61,846 bases of DNA from Cellulomonas hominis. GTDB lineage: Bacteria; Actinomycetota; Actinomycetes; Actinomycetales; Cellulomonadaceae. Shown in pieces: positions 1 through 8,218 of this stretch. Under the pieces are notes generated by a model. It had not been told where the DNA came from. It did not search any database and saw only the letters and a list, made by a program, of their open reading frames with translations. Position numbers and translations under genes: made by a program. Each line of letters begins with the position of its first letter. Position 1 is the stretch's first letter. The stretch lies in the NCBI RefSeq assembly GCF_901521055.1, contig NZ_CABEGA010000021.1, positions 1 to 61,846 on the forward strand. The letters run 5' to 3'.

Positions 1-556
1 GCGGGAGCGTCGGGGTTGTATAGGAGCCCGCCCCCCGCCGGTCTCAGTGGACTACCAGCAGCGCGAGAGCCCGCCGCCCTCCCACAAGTGACGGTGCTGG
101 GCCGGCCCGTCGTCTACAGCCGGCCCAGTGCCAGTCGCACGTTTGATGTCACCTCGGCACATCACGATCCAACCTCGCCCACCCCGGCATCGGGGCCGCG
201 ACCTCGTCGACGGGCACGTCGGGGCGAGCACTTGGTGGCGTCTCTTATTCGTCACAGTCAAAGATCCCGTGGTGTCCCGGGCGCCCGTCACTGCGCGAGC
301 AGAAGTCACACGGGGGCGCGTCTGTGATCGCATCTCCAAGCGACCCGCAGTGAACAGCTCTCGGCTCGTGCCATTCCAGCGCGCGACCGTCGCGACACGG
401 TCACCTGCACGAGTGGGTGGAGCACCCGACTGGCCCTGCGGATCCACTCGCATGGCGTAGAGACCGCCGTCACGGCCACCTCTAGGTTCGAAGGTGCGGG
501 TGAAATCACCAGGGACGACAGGCCGCTGGGATCACCCCATCAGCAAGGGGGAACTA
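1..556. other. Leading non-coding stretch, no gene recognised
   Basis: I find no reading frame here with a credible ribosome binding site or recognisable protein. Open frames on both strands have shadow-like, Arg/Pro-rich composition. The last 60 bases carry the leader of the downstream secreted-protein gene. Confidence 0.5.
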
Positions 557-1150
557 ATGCAGGTTCGAAAGTCCGTCGGCGCTGTTGCCGCCGTCGTCGC
601 TCTGCTTCTCACATCGGCCGCCGGCGCGTCGGCTGCCCCGTCCACCGGTGCGCCGCCGACTGCCGGGCCGACGGTGGTCCCGAGCGAGCTCAAGGTCGGC
701 GACATCCTGCCCGAGTCGGACGGCACGATCTCCGTCACGAGCGGGCCGGTGGGCGTCCCCGTGAACCCGGCGAGCGCTTCGCTCAACGCCGACGACCCCA
801 TCATCTCCCCCCTGTACACCCGCACGTGGGCGTTCACGGGCGACTTCAAGGCCTCGCTGCAGAGCTCGAAGTTCGACAACTCGAACAACGGAGAAATTCG
901 GGTCGGTGGCGTGAACGTCACCAACTGCACGTCGGGGTACGGATCCATCAACATCCAGCTCATCCGCGTGAACTCGCTCAACGTGATCACGTGGACCGGC
1001 TCGAACGTCAACTTCCCGTGCAACGGGTCGTACGGCTACAGCTGGGGCGCCCAGCCCAACGCCGGCTACAAGCTCTACTTCTCCCGCACCGGGCCGACCG
1101 GAACCGACGAGAACACCAAGCACGTGACGGGCACGGTCTACTACGCCTGA
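557..1150 (+). CDS. Small secreted protein of unknown function
   Basis: A 197-aa protein with a classical Sec signal peptide: basic start (MQVRKS), hydrophobic core over residues 8-24 and an ASA-AP cleavage region near 27. The mature part is Gly/Asn/Ser/Thr-rich with two cysteines (near TNCTSGYG and NFPCNGSYG) that could form one disulfide. I chose this ATG because AGGGGGAAC lies at good spacing before it; an upstream in-frame ATG at 494 lacks both. I recognise no family. Its 3' end overlaps the convergent VanZ-like gene by 10 bp. A second small secreted protein of similar size lies at 48081. Confidence 0.7.
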   Translation: MQVRKSVGAVAAVVALLLTSAAGASAAPSTGAPPTAGPTVVPSELKVGDILPESDGTISVTSGPVGVPVNPASASLNADDPIISPLYTRTWAFTGDFKASLQSSKFDNSNNGEIRVGGVNVTNCTSGYGSINIQLIRVNSLNVITWTGSNVNFPCNGSYGYSWGAQPNAGYKLYFSRTGPTGTDENTKHVTGTVYYA

Positions 1151-1725
1151 GACCGCTGATAGGCCCCGTGGCGCCCCGGCTGCCCGTCCTGGAGACGGCG
1201 CAGCCGGGGCGTCACCGTCTTCAGGCCGATCTTGGCGCCGGCATAGGCGCCGAGCGTGTTCAGCAGCACGTCGTCGATCGTCGATGCTCGACCGCTGTTA
1301 CTCACGTACTGCAGTACCTCGATGCCGACCGAGATCCCGGCGGCGAGCAGCACAACTTTCCAAGAGGGCCACGGCCGTCGTGCAAGGGCCGGCATCAGGA
1401 TCCCGATCCAGGAGAGCAACAGAGCATTGCCGGTCAGCTGCACGAGGGTCGTCGCAGTGGGATCGGCCAGTGCGGCGAACGTAGAGAACGGGACGAGGTC
1501 GACCACACGCCCCCGGGCCAACATTGGGAACAACGTCAGTACGTAGACCGCGGCGGCGCACGTGCTCGCGAGGACCCACGCCACACCGCGCACCGTCGTT
1601 GTGGAGAATCGCCGCCCGCGGCGAGCAGCGATGACCGCGGCGACCACCGCGATGGTCGCCGCGACGAGCGCGATGAGCGCGAGCAACACGGCAAACCCGC
1701 CGTAGATGCGGATGTACTGAACCAT
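1141..1725 (-). CDS. VanZ-like family membrane protein
   Basis: A 194-aa membrane protein with four to five predicted hydrophobic segments. The C-terminal half carries the VanZ-like signature: a Glu-x-x-Gln in a membrane segment (GIEVLQYVS), then an Arg and the TIDDVLLNTLGAYAG stretch. VanZ itself gives low-level teicoplanin resistance, but most family members have no known function. The ATG was chosen for the GGGGGA ahead of it; longer in-frame extensions have a non-membrane, shadow-like composition. The gene is convergent with the preceding secreted-protein gene. Confidence 0.75.
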   Translation of the reverse strand: MVQYIRIYGGFAVLLALIALVAATIAVVAAVIAARRGRRFSTTTVRGVAWVLASTCAAAVYVLTLFPMLARGRVVDLVPFSTFAALADPTATTLVQLTGNALLLSWIGILMPALARRPWPSWKVVLLAAGISVGIEVLQYVSNSGRASTIDDVLLNTLGAYAGAKIGLKTVTPRLRRLQDGQPGRHGAYQRSQA

Positions 1726-2004
1726 CGATTCCCCCAGCTCGTCGGTGTCTGCCCAGCGTCCTCCCTGGGCACAGTCCAGCAGGCCACTTTCCTCGGTGTG
1801 TCCCCCGACTGCCCGGCACGAAGCCCGGTGCGGTTCCACTTTGACGTCGCACCCGAAGGCAAGTAGCCACCGTCGGGGGCCGCACCCACCTAGGCCGATA
1901 GCGGGGGCGGCGTCACTTCGACGACGGGGATGTCTGGACGGGCACCTGGCGGCGTCCCATATTCGCCGCCGACGGTATTCGTGGGGGTGCGCCTACCGGT
2001 GGGC

Positions 2005-4203
2005 TTACCGCGGTCGAAGATCGAGACGTCGCAGCAGCTGGGCGTTGAGCGCGACGACGATCGTGGAGATGGACATCAGGATCGCTCCGACTGACATCGG
2101 CATCACGAACCCGATCGGCGCCAGCACGCCGGCTGCGAGCGGGACGGCGACGAGGTTGTAGCCCGCTGCCCACCACAGGTTCTGCTTCATCTTGCGGTAG
2201 CTGGCGGCCGACAGGTCGATGACGGAGACCACGGAGCGCGGGTCGTCGCTGGCGAGGATGACGCCGGCGGAGGCGATAGCGACGTCGGTGCCGGCGCCGA
2301 TCGCGATGCCGACGTCAGCCTGGGCGAGCGCAGGAGCGTCGTTGACGCCGTCGCCGACCATCGCGACGGTCTGACCCTCGCGCTGGAGCTCGGCGACCTT
2401 GGCGGACTTGTCCTCGGGGCGCACACCAGCGAAGACCCGGTCGATGCCGATCTCGGTGGCGACTGTGCGGGCGACGGCCTCGGCGTCGCCGGTGATCATG
2501 ACAACGTCGACGCCGCGGTCGTGCAGCTCGCGGACGGCGGCGCGCGACTCCTCGCGGATCTCGTCGGCGAGCTTCAGGGCGCCGGCGAGGTGCCCGTCGA
2601 CCAGGACGTGCAGGATGATCGCGCCCTCGGCGCGCCACTGCTCGACGCCGTCGAGCTCGGTGACGCCGTGCTCGTGGAGCAGGTTCGGGCCGCCGACCTC
2701 GACGGTGCGTCCGCTGACCCGGGCGCGGACGCCGACGGCCGGTGACGAGGTGAAGTCGGCGGCTGTCGGGACCGAGAGGTGCGCTGCGGCGGTGACGATG
2801 GCGCGGGCGAGCGGGTGCTCGCTGTCGGCTTCCGCCGCGGCGGCCATCGTCAGGACGTCGTCGTGCGGGAAGCCGGCGGCGGGGCGCACCTCGGTGACCG
2901 TGGGCTGGCCCTTGGTCAGGGTGCCGGTCTTGTCGAACACGACGGTGCCGACGGTTCGCATGCTCTCCAAGGCGAGGCGGTCCTTGACCAGGATGCCGCC
3001 GCGCGCGGCGCGCTCGGTGGCGATGGACACAACCAGGGGGATGGCCAGGCCGAGAGCGTGGGGGCAGGCGATCACCAGGACGGTGATGGTGCGGATCACG
3101 GCGTCGTCGGGCATCCCGACGATGGACCAGACGAGCGCGGTGACGGCGGCGGCGCCGAGTGCGAACCAGAACAGCAGGGCAGCGGCGCTGTCGGCCAGGC
3201 GCTGGGCGCGTGAGGACGAGCTCTGCGCCTCGAGGACGAGCCGCTGGATGCCCGCGAGGGCGGTGTCGTCACCGACGGCGGTCACGCGGAGCCGCAGTGC
3301 TGAGTCGGTCGCGACTGTGCCGGCGACGACCCGGTCCCCGGTGGCACGGCGCACGGTGCGGGACTCCCCGGTGACCATGGACTCGTCCATCTCGGCGGCG
3401 CCGTCGATGATCGCGCCGTCGGCGGGGACGCGAGCCCCGGGCCGCACGAGGACGATGTCGTCGACGGTGAGGTCAGCGGGGGCCACCCGCACGACGTCGT
3501 TGCCTTCGATGCGCTCGGCCTCGTCAGGCAAGAGCGCTGCCAGTGAGTCGAGGGCTGAGGTGGTCTGGGCGAGGGACCGCATCTCGATCCAGTGCCCGAG
3601 CAGCATGATCACGATGAGCAGCGCGAGCTCCCACCAGAAGTCGAGCTCGTGCGCGACGACCCCGAGGGTCGCAAGCCAGGAGGCGACGAACGCGACGCTG
3701 ATCGCCAAAGCGATGAGCAGCATCATCCCGGGGCGCCGGGACCTCAGCTCCTCGGCGGCGCCGGTGAGGAAGGGCGCGCCGCCCCAGGCGAACATCACCG
3801 TGCCGAGCACGGGCGAGACCCATGACAGCCACACGAGGTCGGGCAGCTCGTAGCCGAGCAGCATCGCGAACATCCCGCTGGTCGCCACGACCGGGATCGC
3901 GAGCACGAGCATGACCCAGAACAGCCGCCGGAACTTCTCGACATGACCCGCGTGGCCGCCGTGCCCGGCGTGACCACCGTGTCCCGCGTGGGCGTCGTGG
4001 CCGGCGTGGGCGTCGTGGCCAGCGTCGGCGCCGTGCTCGGTGTGCGAGGTCTTCGGCTGGGGCGCGGTCATGACGTGCCCGTGGTGCTCGTCGTGCGGCA
4101 GGGCGGCCACGTCTTCCCGCATCCGCTGGGCTGCCTGCGGGTGTCCGGCGTGTCCGTCGCCCGGTGTCGCCGGGTGGTCCCCGGTGTGGTGGTCGCGGCT
4201 CAT
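2005..4203 (-). CDS. copB: Copper-exporting P1B-type ATPase, CopB class (CPH motif)
   Basis: A 732-aa heavy-metal P-type ATPase that should pump copper out across the cytoplasmic membrane. The N-terminal 85 residues are strongly His-rich (repeats of GHDAHAGH and GHGGHAGH), a likely metal-binding region replacing the usual CxxC domains. Further on are the TGES actuator motif, CPH in the sixth membrane segment (about residue 379), the phosphorylation site DKTGT (about 421), SEHPLA, and GDGVNDAP (about 619). CPH in place of CPC is typical of the P1B-3/CopB class. The start was set by GAGAGGGG before this ATG. A palindromic CsoR-like operator lies about 65 bp upstream. Confidence 0.93.
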   Translation of the reverse strand: MSRDHHTGDHPATPGDGHAGHPQAAQRMREDVAALPHDEHHGHVMTAPQPKTSHTEHGADAGHDAHAGHDAHAGHGGHAGHGGHAGHVEKFRRLFWVMLVLAIPVVATSGMFAMLLGYELPDLVWLSWVSPVLGTVMFAWGGAPFLTGAAEELRSRRPGMMLLIALAISVAFVASWLATLGVVAHELDFWWELALLIVIMLLGHWIEMRSLAQTTSALDSLAALLPDEAERIEGNDVVRVAPADLTVDDIVLVRPGARVPADGAIIDGAAEMDESMVTGESRTVRRATGDRVVAGTVATDSALRLRVTAVGDDTALAGIQRLVLEAQSSSSRAQRLADSAAALLFWFALGAAAVTALVWSIVGMPDDAVIRTITVLVIACPHALGLAIPLVVSIATERAARGGILVKDRLALESMRTVGTVVFDKTGTLTKGQPTVTEVRPAAGFPHDDVLTMAAAAEADSEHPLARAIVTAAAHLSVPTAADFTSSPAVGVRARVSGRTVEVGGPNLLHEHGVTELDGVEQWRAEGAIILHVLVDGHLAGALKLADEIREESRAAVRELHDRGVDVVMITGDAEAVARTVATEIGIDRVFAGVRPEDKSAKVAELQREGQTVAMVGDGVNDAPALAQADVGIAIGAGTDVAIASAGVILASDDPRSVVSVIDLSAASYRKMKQNLWWAAGYNLVAVPLAAGVLAPIGFVMPMSVGAILMSISTIVVALNAQLLRRLDLRPR

Positions 4204-4265
4204 GTCAGTGGCCCCTCTCGTCGACGTGGTCCACGTGGTGCTTGTCCTCGACGCGCTGTAACCGC

Positions 4266-4282
4266 ATACCCCCCGGGGGTAT
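4266..4282. promoter_or_regulatory. CsoR-like copper operator
   Basis: A 17-bp near-perfect palindrome, ATACCCCCCGGGGGTAT, upstream of the CopB ATPase. CsoR-family Cu(I) sensors bind sites of this form (ATACCC...GGGTAT). No csoR gene is in the window, so the regulator would be encoded elsewhere. Confidence 0.75.
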
Positions 4283-4431
4283 TCCCTCGGGTGGTGAAAG
4301 CGGGTCCAGGTCAGCTCACGTGGCCGAAGACGTTGTGCAGCTGAGCGATCCCGTGCAGCTGGCTCGATCGCCTCGCGTGGCGCCGGCGGGGTTCCTGCCA
4401 CACCGGCATCGCCCGCGAGTGCCTCACGGCG

Positions 4432-4833
4432 TCAGGCGATCGCGGTGAGCAGGTCGCGGCACGCAGCCTCGCAGTCACGGCAAGCCTCGGCGCAGATGCG
4501 GCAGTGCTCGTGCATCCCGGCGTGCTGCTCGCACTCGTTCGCGCACGCGGTGCAGGCGGCGAGGCACGCCTCGAGGTGGACTCGGGTGATGTCAGCGTCG
4601 TCTCCGGTGTGCCGCGACAGGATGCGTGCGGTCGTGGCGCAGCTGTCCGCGCAGTCGAGGTTGGTGCGTACGCACCTGCGCAGCTCGGCGACCATCTCCT
4701 CGCCGAGGCAGGCGTCGGCGCATGCTGTGCACGCTTGGGAGCACGCCGTGAGCGTGTCGATCACGCGCGCGAGCAGCTCGGTGTCGAGGCTGATGGTGCC
4801 TGGATAGGTCCGGAGCATCTCGGTCGTCTTCAT
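4432..4833 (-). CDS. Four-helix-bundle copper-binding protein (Csp-like, DUF326)
   Basis: A 133-aa cytosolic protein with regularly spaced cysteines along predicted amphipathic helices (CSQACTACADACL, CVRTNLDCADSC, CLAACTACANECEQH, CRICAEACRDCEAAC). This is the pattern of Csp/DUF326 copper-storage bundles, which hold many Cu(I) ions inside a four-helix barrel. The length matches the family (about 115-135 aa). No signal peptide is present, so a cytosolic Csp3-like store is most likely. GGGGAC precedes the ATG. The CopR-like box at 4932-4947 lies about 100 bp upstream. Confidence 0.9.
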   Translation of the reverse strand: MKTTEMLRTYPGTISLDTELLARVIDTLTACSQACTACADACLGEEMVAELRRCVRTNLDCADSCATTARILSRHTGDDADITRVHLEACLAACTACANECEQHAGMHEHCRICAEACRDCEAACRDLLTAIA

Positions 4834-4931
4834 GGCAGTCCCCGTTCATCTCTCGCCGGCGGGGGTTCGTCGGCGTTTTCGACGCTAGAAGGGCGCCGTT
4901 GGCGCTGCACGCGCTGCGGGGCCGCCAACGG

Positions 4932-4947
4932 TGAAGTTTCGATCAAG
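4932..4947 (+). promoter_or_regulatory. CopR-like tandem box (1 of 8)
   Basis: TGAAGTTTCGATCAAG, a tandem 5-bp repeat with an 11-bp period, as expected for an OmpR-family dimer. It lies upstream of the Csp-like gene at 4432-4833. Confidence 0.55.
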
Positions 4948-4981
4948 CCTGGCGACCGGTCCTCTGCCGGAGCGGCGGCGG

Positions 4982-5254
4982 CTACTTGCCACCCGACAGC
5001 GCCATGCCGTCGCCCGTGGCGGTAGCGCTGCCATCTGCCCCGTGCTGCGCGCGTTCGTTGGTCCCGGGCGTGGGCGCTCCGGGTCCGTGGCCGTGCCCGC
5101 GGCCCATGACGAGCATCATCGCGGCCATGCCCAACGGGCAGGCGAGCAGGGCCGCCCACCGCAGGGCTGCTGCGAGATCGACGCCGAACGCGAGAAGCAA
5201 CGCCAGGACTGCCGCTGCTCCGATGGCCATGTGCTTGAGGTGGTGCCTGATCAC
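4982..5254 (-). CDS. Small His-rich-tailed membrane protein
   Basis: A 90-aa protein with a short basic N-terminus (RHHLKH), two closely spaced hydrophobic segments (about residues 9-47) and a polar tail with GRGHGHGPG. It resembles the small DUF2933-type proteins often found in copper islands, but I cannot assign a family firmly. The GTG start is favoured by GGAG seven bases upstream. Longer ATG-initiated forms would run back into the DUF305 gene. A CopR-like box lies 80 bp upstream, so copper-responsive expression is inferred. Confidence 0.6.
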   Translation of the reverse strand: MIRHHLKHMAIGAAAVLALLLAFGVDLAAALRWAALLACPLGMAAMMLVMGRGHGHGPGAPTPGTNERAQHGADGSATATGDGMALSGGK

Positions 5255-5333
5255 GGGGTGCTCCGTCTGCTCGGTGGGATCTGTGTCGTTCCCATGCTCG
5301 ACGTGCTCGATGGAGGGAGCCGCTCCTTGCTGG

Positions 5334-5349
5334 TGAAGGGTCGATGAAG
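5334..5349 (+). promoter_or_regulatory. CopR-like tandem box (2 of 8)
   Basis: TGAAGGGTCGATGAAG, upstream of the small membrane protein gene at 4982-5254. Both TGAAG halves are exact and the period is 11 bp. Confidence 0.55.
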
Positions 5350-5373
5350 CGATCTGGCGTGCTGTGGACAAGG

Positions 5374-5410
5374 CAACGCCACCGGCACGGGGGATGCACC
5401 GGTGGCGTTG
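5374..5410 (-). terminator. Hairpin terminator after DUF305 gene
   Basis: Perfect 12-bp stem CAACGCCACCGG / CCGGTGGCGTTG with a 13-nt loop, just after the stop of the DUF305 gene. No strong U-tract follows, which is common in high-GC actinobacteria. Confidence 0.6.
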
Positions 5411-5424
5411 CGGTCGTGGCGGTG

Positions 5425-6042
5425 TCACATCTCGGCGAGCAGCTGCTCCATCGTGTCGATCTCAGCGGTCTGGTCGGCGACGATCTTGCCGGCCAGCTCG
5501 AGGGCGTCCTGGTTGAGGCCGTTGGCCTGCTCCTCCTCGGACATGGTGATCGCGCCCTGGTGGTGCACGATCATCATCTCGAGGAACATGCGGTCGAACT
5601 CGGAGCCGGCGTCCTCCAGTTGCTGCATCTGGTCGTCGTCGGCCATGCCGGTGTGCCCACCGGAGTGGTCCATGCCGTCCATGTCGTCCTCGGCGCTGGG
5701 CGACTCCTCGCCCCAGGTCTCCAGCCACGACGTCATCAGGTCGATCTCGGGCTGCTGCGCGAACTGGATGTCGCTGGCGAGCTGCTGCACCTCTTCGCTC
5801 TGCGCGCGGCCCTCGGCCAGGACGGCCATCTCCAGGGCGCCCTGGTGGTGCAGGATCATCATCTGCGCGAACTCGACGTCAGCGTCGTTGTGCTCCTCCG
5901 AGGTCGCGGCAGCGGACTCCGACTGGCTCGAGGTCGGCTGGTCCTCAGCTGTGTCTGCGCCGTTCGAGCAGGCGCTGAGCACGACTCCCAGAGCGAGCGA
6001 CGCCGCCACGGCAGCGAACGCGCGGCTCTTCTTCGGGGACAT
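5425..6042 (-). CDS. DUF305 lipoprotein
   Basis: A 205-aa exported lipoprotein: basic start, hydrophobic core, lipobox LSAC with the lipidated Cys near residue 25, then an acidic Ser/Glu-rich linker. Two DUF305 repeats follow, each with the diagnostic HHQGA motif and met-rich helix (FAQMMILHHQGALEMA and FLEMMIVHHQGAITMS), joined by a met/His segment (DDMDGMDHSGGH). The His/Met pairs suggest metal binding at the cell surface, and the family is frequent in copper loci. The start was set by AAAGGAG before this ATG; the longer upstream extension is Arg-rich and non-exported. The lgt at 10271 may serve its lipidation. Confidence 0.88.
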   Translation of the reverse strand: MSPKKSRAFAAVAASLALGVVLSACSNGADTAEDQPTSSQSESAAATSEEHNDADVEFAQMMILHHQGALEMAVLAEGRAQSEEVQQLASDIQFAQQPEIDLMTSWLETWGEESPSAEDDMDGMDHSGGHTGMADDDQMQQLEDAGSEFDRMFLEMMIVHHQGAITMSEEEQANGLNQDALELAGKIVADQTAEIDTMEQLLAEM

Positions 6043-6083
6043 GGGGTAACTCCTTTGGTCGGCTGTGATCGTCGCGACTCTCG

Positions 6084-6224
6084 TCAGGCGACGCTCTCGC
6101 TCGTCTCGGCGGCCGGGCTGGTCGTGGCGTCCTTGTCGTGGTCGGCGCACTGTTCTTGCCCGCCGCAGCAGTCCGTCATCTCGTCCTCGTCGGTCAGGGT
6201 GAACTGGCAGCACTGATCGCTCAT
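6084..6224 (-). CDS. Tiny cysteine-rich, acidic protein (46 aa)
   Basis: A 46-aa reading frame with AAGGAAC at proper distance before ATG. It has two Cys-Cys pairs and a further Cys (DQCCQF, TDCCGG, EQC), a DHDKD stretch and an acidic Ser/Glu tail. It sits between the redoxin and DUF305 genes on the same strand, so it is probably in the same transcript. The composition suggests a small cytosolic metal-binding peptide, but I recognise no family. Confidence 0.55.
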   Translation of the reverse strand: MSDQCCQFTLTDEDEMTDCCGGQEQCADHDKDATTSPAAETSESVA

Positions 6225-6247
6225 GGTTGGTGTTCCTTCGGTTGGTC

Positions 6248-6874
6248 TTATGCGGGGAGGTTGGCCTGCGCCTGCTTGAGGAGCTCGTCGGGAGCGAGCC
6301 ACATGGACGGGTAGTTGCCCGACCAGCGCCGGACCCCGTCGGCGTCGACGAGCACGAAGCTGTGGCCGGGAAGTCCTTCGTGCATCCCGGTGCCGAGGGT
6401 TCCGTACTGCTCGGACACGGTGCCGTCGTCCAGCAGGAACGGAGTCGTCACGCCGTAGGTGCTCATGTCCGCGGTGATCTGCTCGGCGGTGTTCATGACG
6501 ATCGGCAGAACGGTGATGCCGGCCTCGGCGAACGCCGGGTCCTTCTCGATCTCGCCCATCTGCTGCAGGCAGGACCCGCACCCGGCGCCCTCGTTGAAGT
6601 AGAGGATGACCGGCGAGCCCCGGAAGTCGGAGAGGCGGACGGTGTCCCCGGCGGTGGTCTGCAGGGTGAAGTCGGGTGCGGGGCCGGCGTCTGTGGAGGT
6701 CACCTCGCGTGAAGTCAGCAGCGCCACGGTGACGACGGCAGCGACCAGGACGATCAGGAACGCGGAAGCGCTGGTCATGATGACCTTGCGTCGGCGTTCG
6801 TGCTGACGCTGGTCGTGGCGGACCTTGGCGAGGGCTGCGGCGCGCTGCTTACGGGCTGCCGTGGCGGACGTCAT
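6248..6874 (-). CDS. Membrane-anchored thioredoxin/peroxiredoxin-like protein (TlpA/AhpC-TSA family)
   Basis: A 208-aa protein with a basic cytoplasmic N-terminus, one membrane anchor (residues 34-54) and an extracytoplasmic redoxin domain. The domain opens with APDFTLQTTAGDTVRLSDFRG and carries GCGSC at about 98-102, a CxxC-like pair (CGSC) at the usual redoxin position. The start was set by AAGGAG. Its ATG overlaps the stop of the CcdA-like gene (ATGA), so the two are translationally coupled. The CcdA-like protein is the natural electron donor. Likely role: reduction of disulfides or copper-damaged thiols outside the membrane. Confidence 0.85.
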   Translation of the reverse strand: MTSATAARKQRAAALAKVRHDQRQHERRRKVIMTSASAFLIVLVAAVVTVALLTSREVTSTDAGPAPDFTLQTTAGDTVRLSDFRGSPVILYFNEGAGCGSCLQQMGEIEKDPAFAEAGITVLPIVMNTAEQITADMSTYGVTTPFLLDDGTVSEQYGTLGTGMHEGLPGHSFVLVDADGVRRWSGNYPSMWLAPDELLKQAQANLPA

Positions 6875-7827
6875 CGCGTTGCTCCTTCGTTGTGGTGCTC
6901 GTGGCAGCTCGCCTCGCTCGCGGGCGCACCGTCGGGCTCTGCTGCGTCGGGCCGCGCTCGGTGGGTGCGTCGACGCTCGGAGAGCGTCCCCCAGACGAAC
7001 AGTGCTGCCACCGCCACCAGGGCGAGTCCGAGCAGCGGCTCGGGAACGGGCGCTGTCCAGTCCTCGAAGCGGGCGAAGATCTGCGTAAGGGTGCGCCCGA
7101 TAGCCGCCTGCGCCTCGGTGCCGCGGGTCATGTCGGGGCTCCCGGCCAGGAGGATGACGGCGATGCCCATGACCGTGAACCCGATGGCAACAGCGATGTT
7201 CAGCGTGTTGGTGACCAGCGTCCGGCCGGCCACGCGCAGGCGCACGAGCCGCGGGTTCATCCACGTGCGGTCACGTAGGCGTGCCTTGTCCCAGACCAGC
7301 GCCATGACGAACAGGGGGAACACCATGCCGAAGACGTACGCGAGCCCGAGCAGCAGTCCCCCGGCGGCCGACCCGGAGAGCGCTGACAGGGTCATCACTC
7401 CAGCCAGGACGGGCGCGCAGCAGCTCGATGCGATCCCTGAGAACACGCCGAGCGCGAAGAAGCTGCCGGTGTCGCCACGTCGGGTGTCCGGTGTACGCAG
7501 TGCGCTGGGCAGCGACCACATGCGTCCCGACAGGGCGAGCGCCGCCAGACCCAGCATGAGCGCACCACCGGCGTAGTACAGCGGGGCGTGGTAGCGCGCG
7601 ATCGCCCCGGCGACCATGCTGACGCCGAGCGTGATCGGGAGGAGCACGGTCGCCAGCCCGGCGGCGAACACGAAGGTGAGGGGCAGGAGCCGCCAGCGCC
7701 GGTTCTTGACCGCTCCGGCGAGATAGCTGGGCGCGAGGAATACGATGCAGCACGGCGCGAACAGCGCGACCCCGCCAGCGAAGAAGGCCGCGAGCACGCT
7801 TCCGGTGGTCAGGAGCTGCGAGCCCAC
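6871..7827 (-). CDS. ccdA: CcdA/DsbD-type thiol-electron transporter
   Basis: A 318-aa polytopic membrane protein with about seven hydrophobic segments. It has paired cysteines in the first and a later membrane segment (FAPCCIVFLAPSYL and SSCCAPVLAG), matching the two redox cysteines of CcdA in position but as CC rather than single Cys. Such proteins move reducing power from cytosolic thioredoxin to extracytoplasmic thioredoxin-like partners. GTG start one base after the stop of the glutaredoxin-like gene; its stop overlaps the redoxin start. The C-terminal tail is His/Glu-rich (CHEHHNE). Operon: glutaredoxin-like, CcdA, redoxin. Confidence 0.85.
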   Translation of the reverse strand: MGSQLLTTGSVLAAFFAGGVALFAPCCIVFLAPSYLAGAVKNRRWRLLPLTFVFAAGLATVLLPITLGVSMVAGAIARYHAPLYYAGGALMLGLAALALSGRMWSLPSALRTPDTRRGDTGSFFALGVFSGIASSCCAPVLAGVMTLSALSGSAAGGLLLGLAYVFGMVFPLFVMALVWDKARLRDRTWMNPRLVRLRVAGRTLVTNTLNIAVAIGFTVMGIAVILLAGSPDMTRGTEAQAAIGRTLTQIFARFEDWTAPVPEPLLGLALVAVAALFVWGTLSERRRTHRARPDAAEPDGAPASEASCHEHHNEGATR

Positions 7828-7828
7828 G

Positions 7829-8143
7829 TCACTGCACCGCCACGAGCGGTACCACGACGCCTCTTTGGCGCAGGAGGTCGAGCAGGCGCCCCGCGCGCAA
7901 CCGACCCGAGCTGACGAACTGCCCGTCCAGCAACACCAGCGGGCTCATCGGGGGCCGGTGTTCGGCGACCAAGCGCGCTCCTTCGTCGGAGCGGACCTCG
8001 AGGACGTCGATCGTCAGCGGCGTGTGCTCGCTGAGGCGCGCCAGGATCTGCAGAGCGTCGTCGCACAGGTGGCAAGCGGGAGATCGTACGACCGTGATGA
8101 CGGGGAGGGCGTCGCTCAACGGGGCGCCGGGCGTGCTGGGCAT
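7829..8143 (-). CDS. Glutaredoxin-like protein
   Basis: A 104-aa thioredoxin-fold protein with the CxxC active site in SPACHLCDDAL near residue 25 and the cis-Pro equivalent in PPMSPLVLL. The length fits small glutaredoxins of the DUF836/mycoredoxin-like type. It is the first gene of the thiol-redox operon. The inner ATG was preferred over one 13 codons upstream because the fold begins just after it and GTGGAA precedes it; the upstream ATG cannot be excluded. A CopR-like box lies 47 bp upstream. Confidence 0.8.
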   Translation of the reverse strand: MPSTPGAPLSDALPVITVVRSPACHLCDDALQILARLSEHTPLTIDVLEVRSDEGARLVAEHRPPMSPLVLLDGQFVSSGRLRAGRLLDLLRQRGVVVPLVAVQ

Positions 8144-8189
8144 GGTTCCACTTTCACGCCCGCTGCCTGCGCGATTGATCACGCGATCA

Positions 8190-8205
8190 TGGAGTTTCGA
8201 TGAAG
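8190..8205 (+). promoter_or_regulatory. CopR-like tandem box (3 of 8)
   Basis: TGGAGTTTCGATGAAG between the two-component operon and the glutaredoxin/CcdA/redoxin operon, positioned to control the latter. Confidence 0.55.
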
Positions 8206-8218
8206 TCCAGTCCGCTGG

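Noticed and set aside
1..556. Several open frames of 60-130 codons on both strands.
   Set aside because: They overlap each other, lack ribosome binding sites and have shadow-like Arg/Pro/Ala composition.
190..1975. Weak similarity between about 190-250 and about 1910-1975 (TGGYGGCGTCYCWTATTCG), possibly repeats flanking the first two genes.
   Set aside because: The match is short and imperfect and the flanks do not align, so I cannot separate it from chance or from distant decay.
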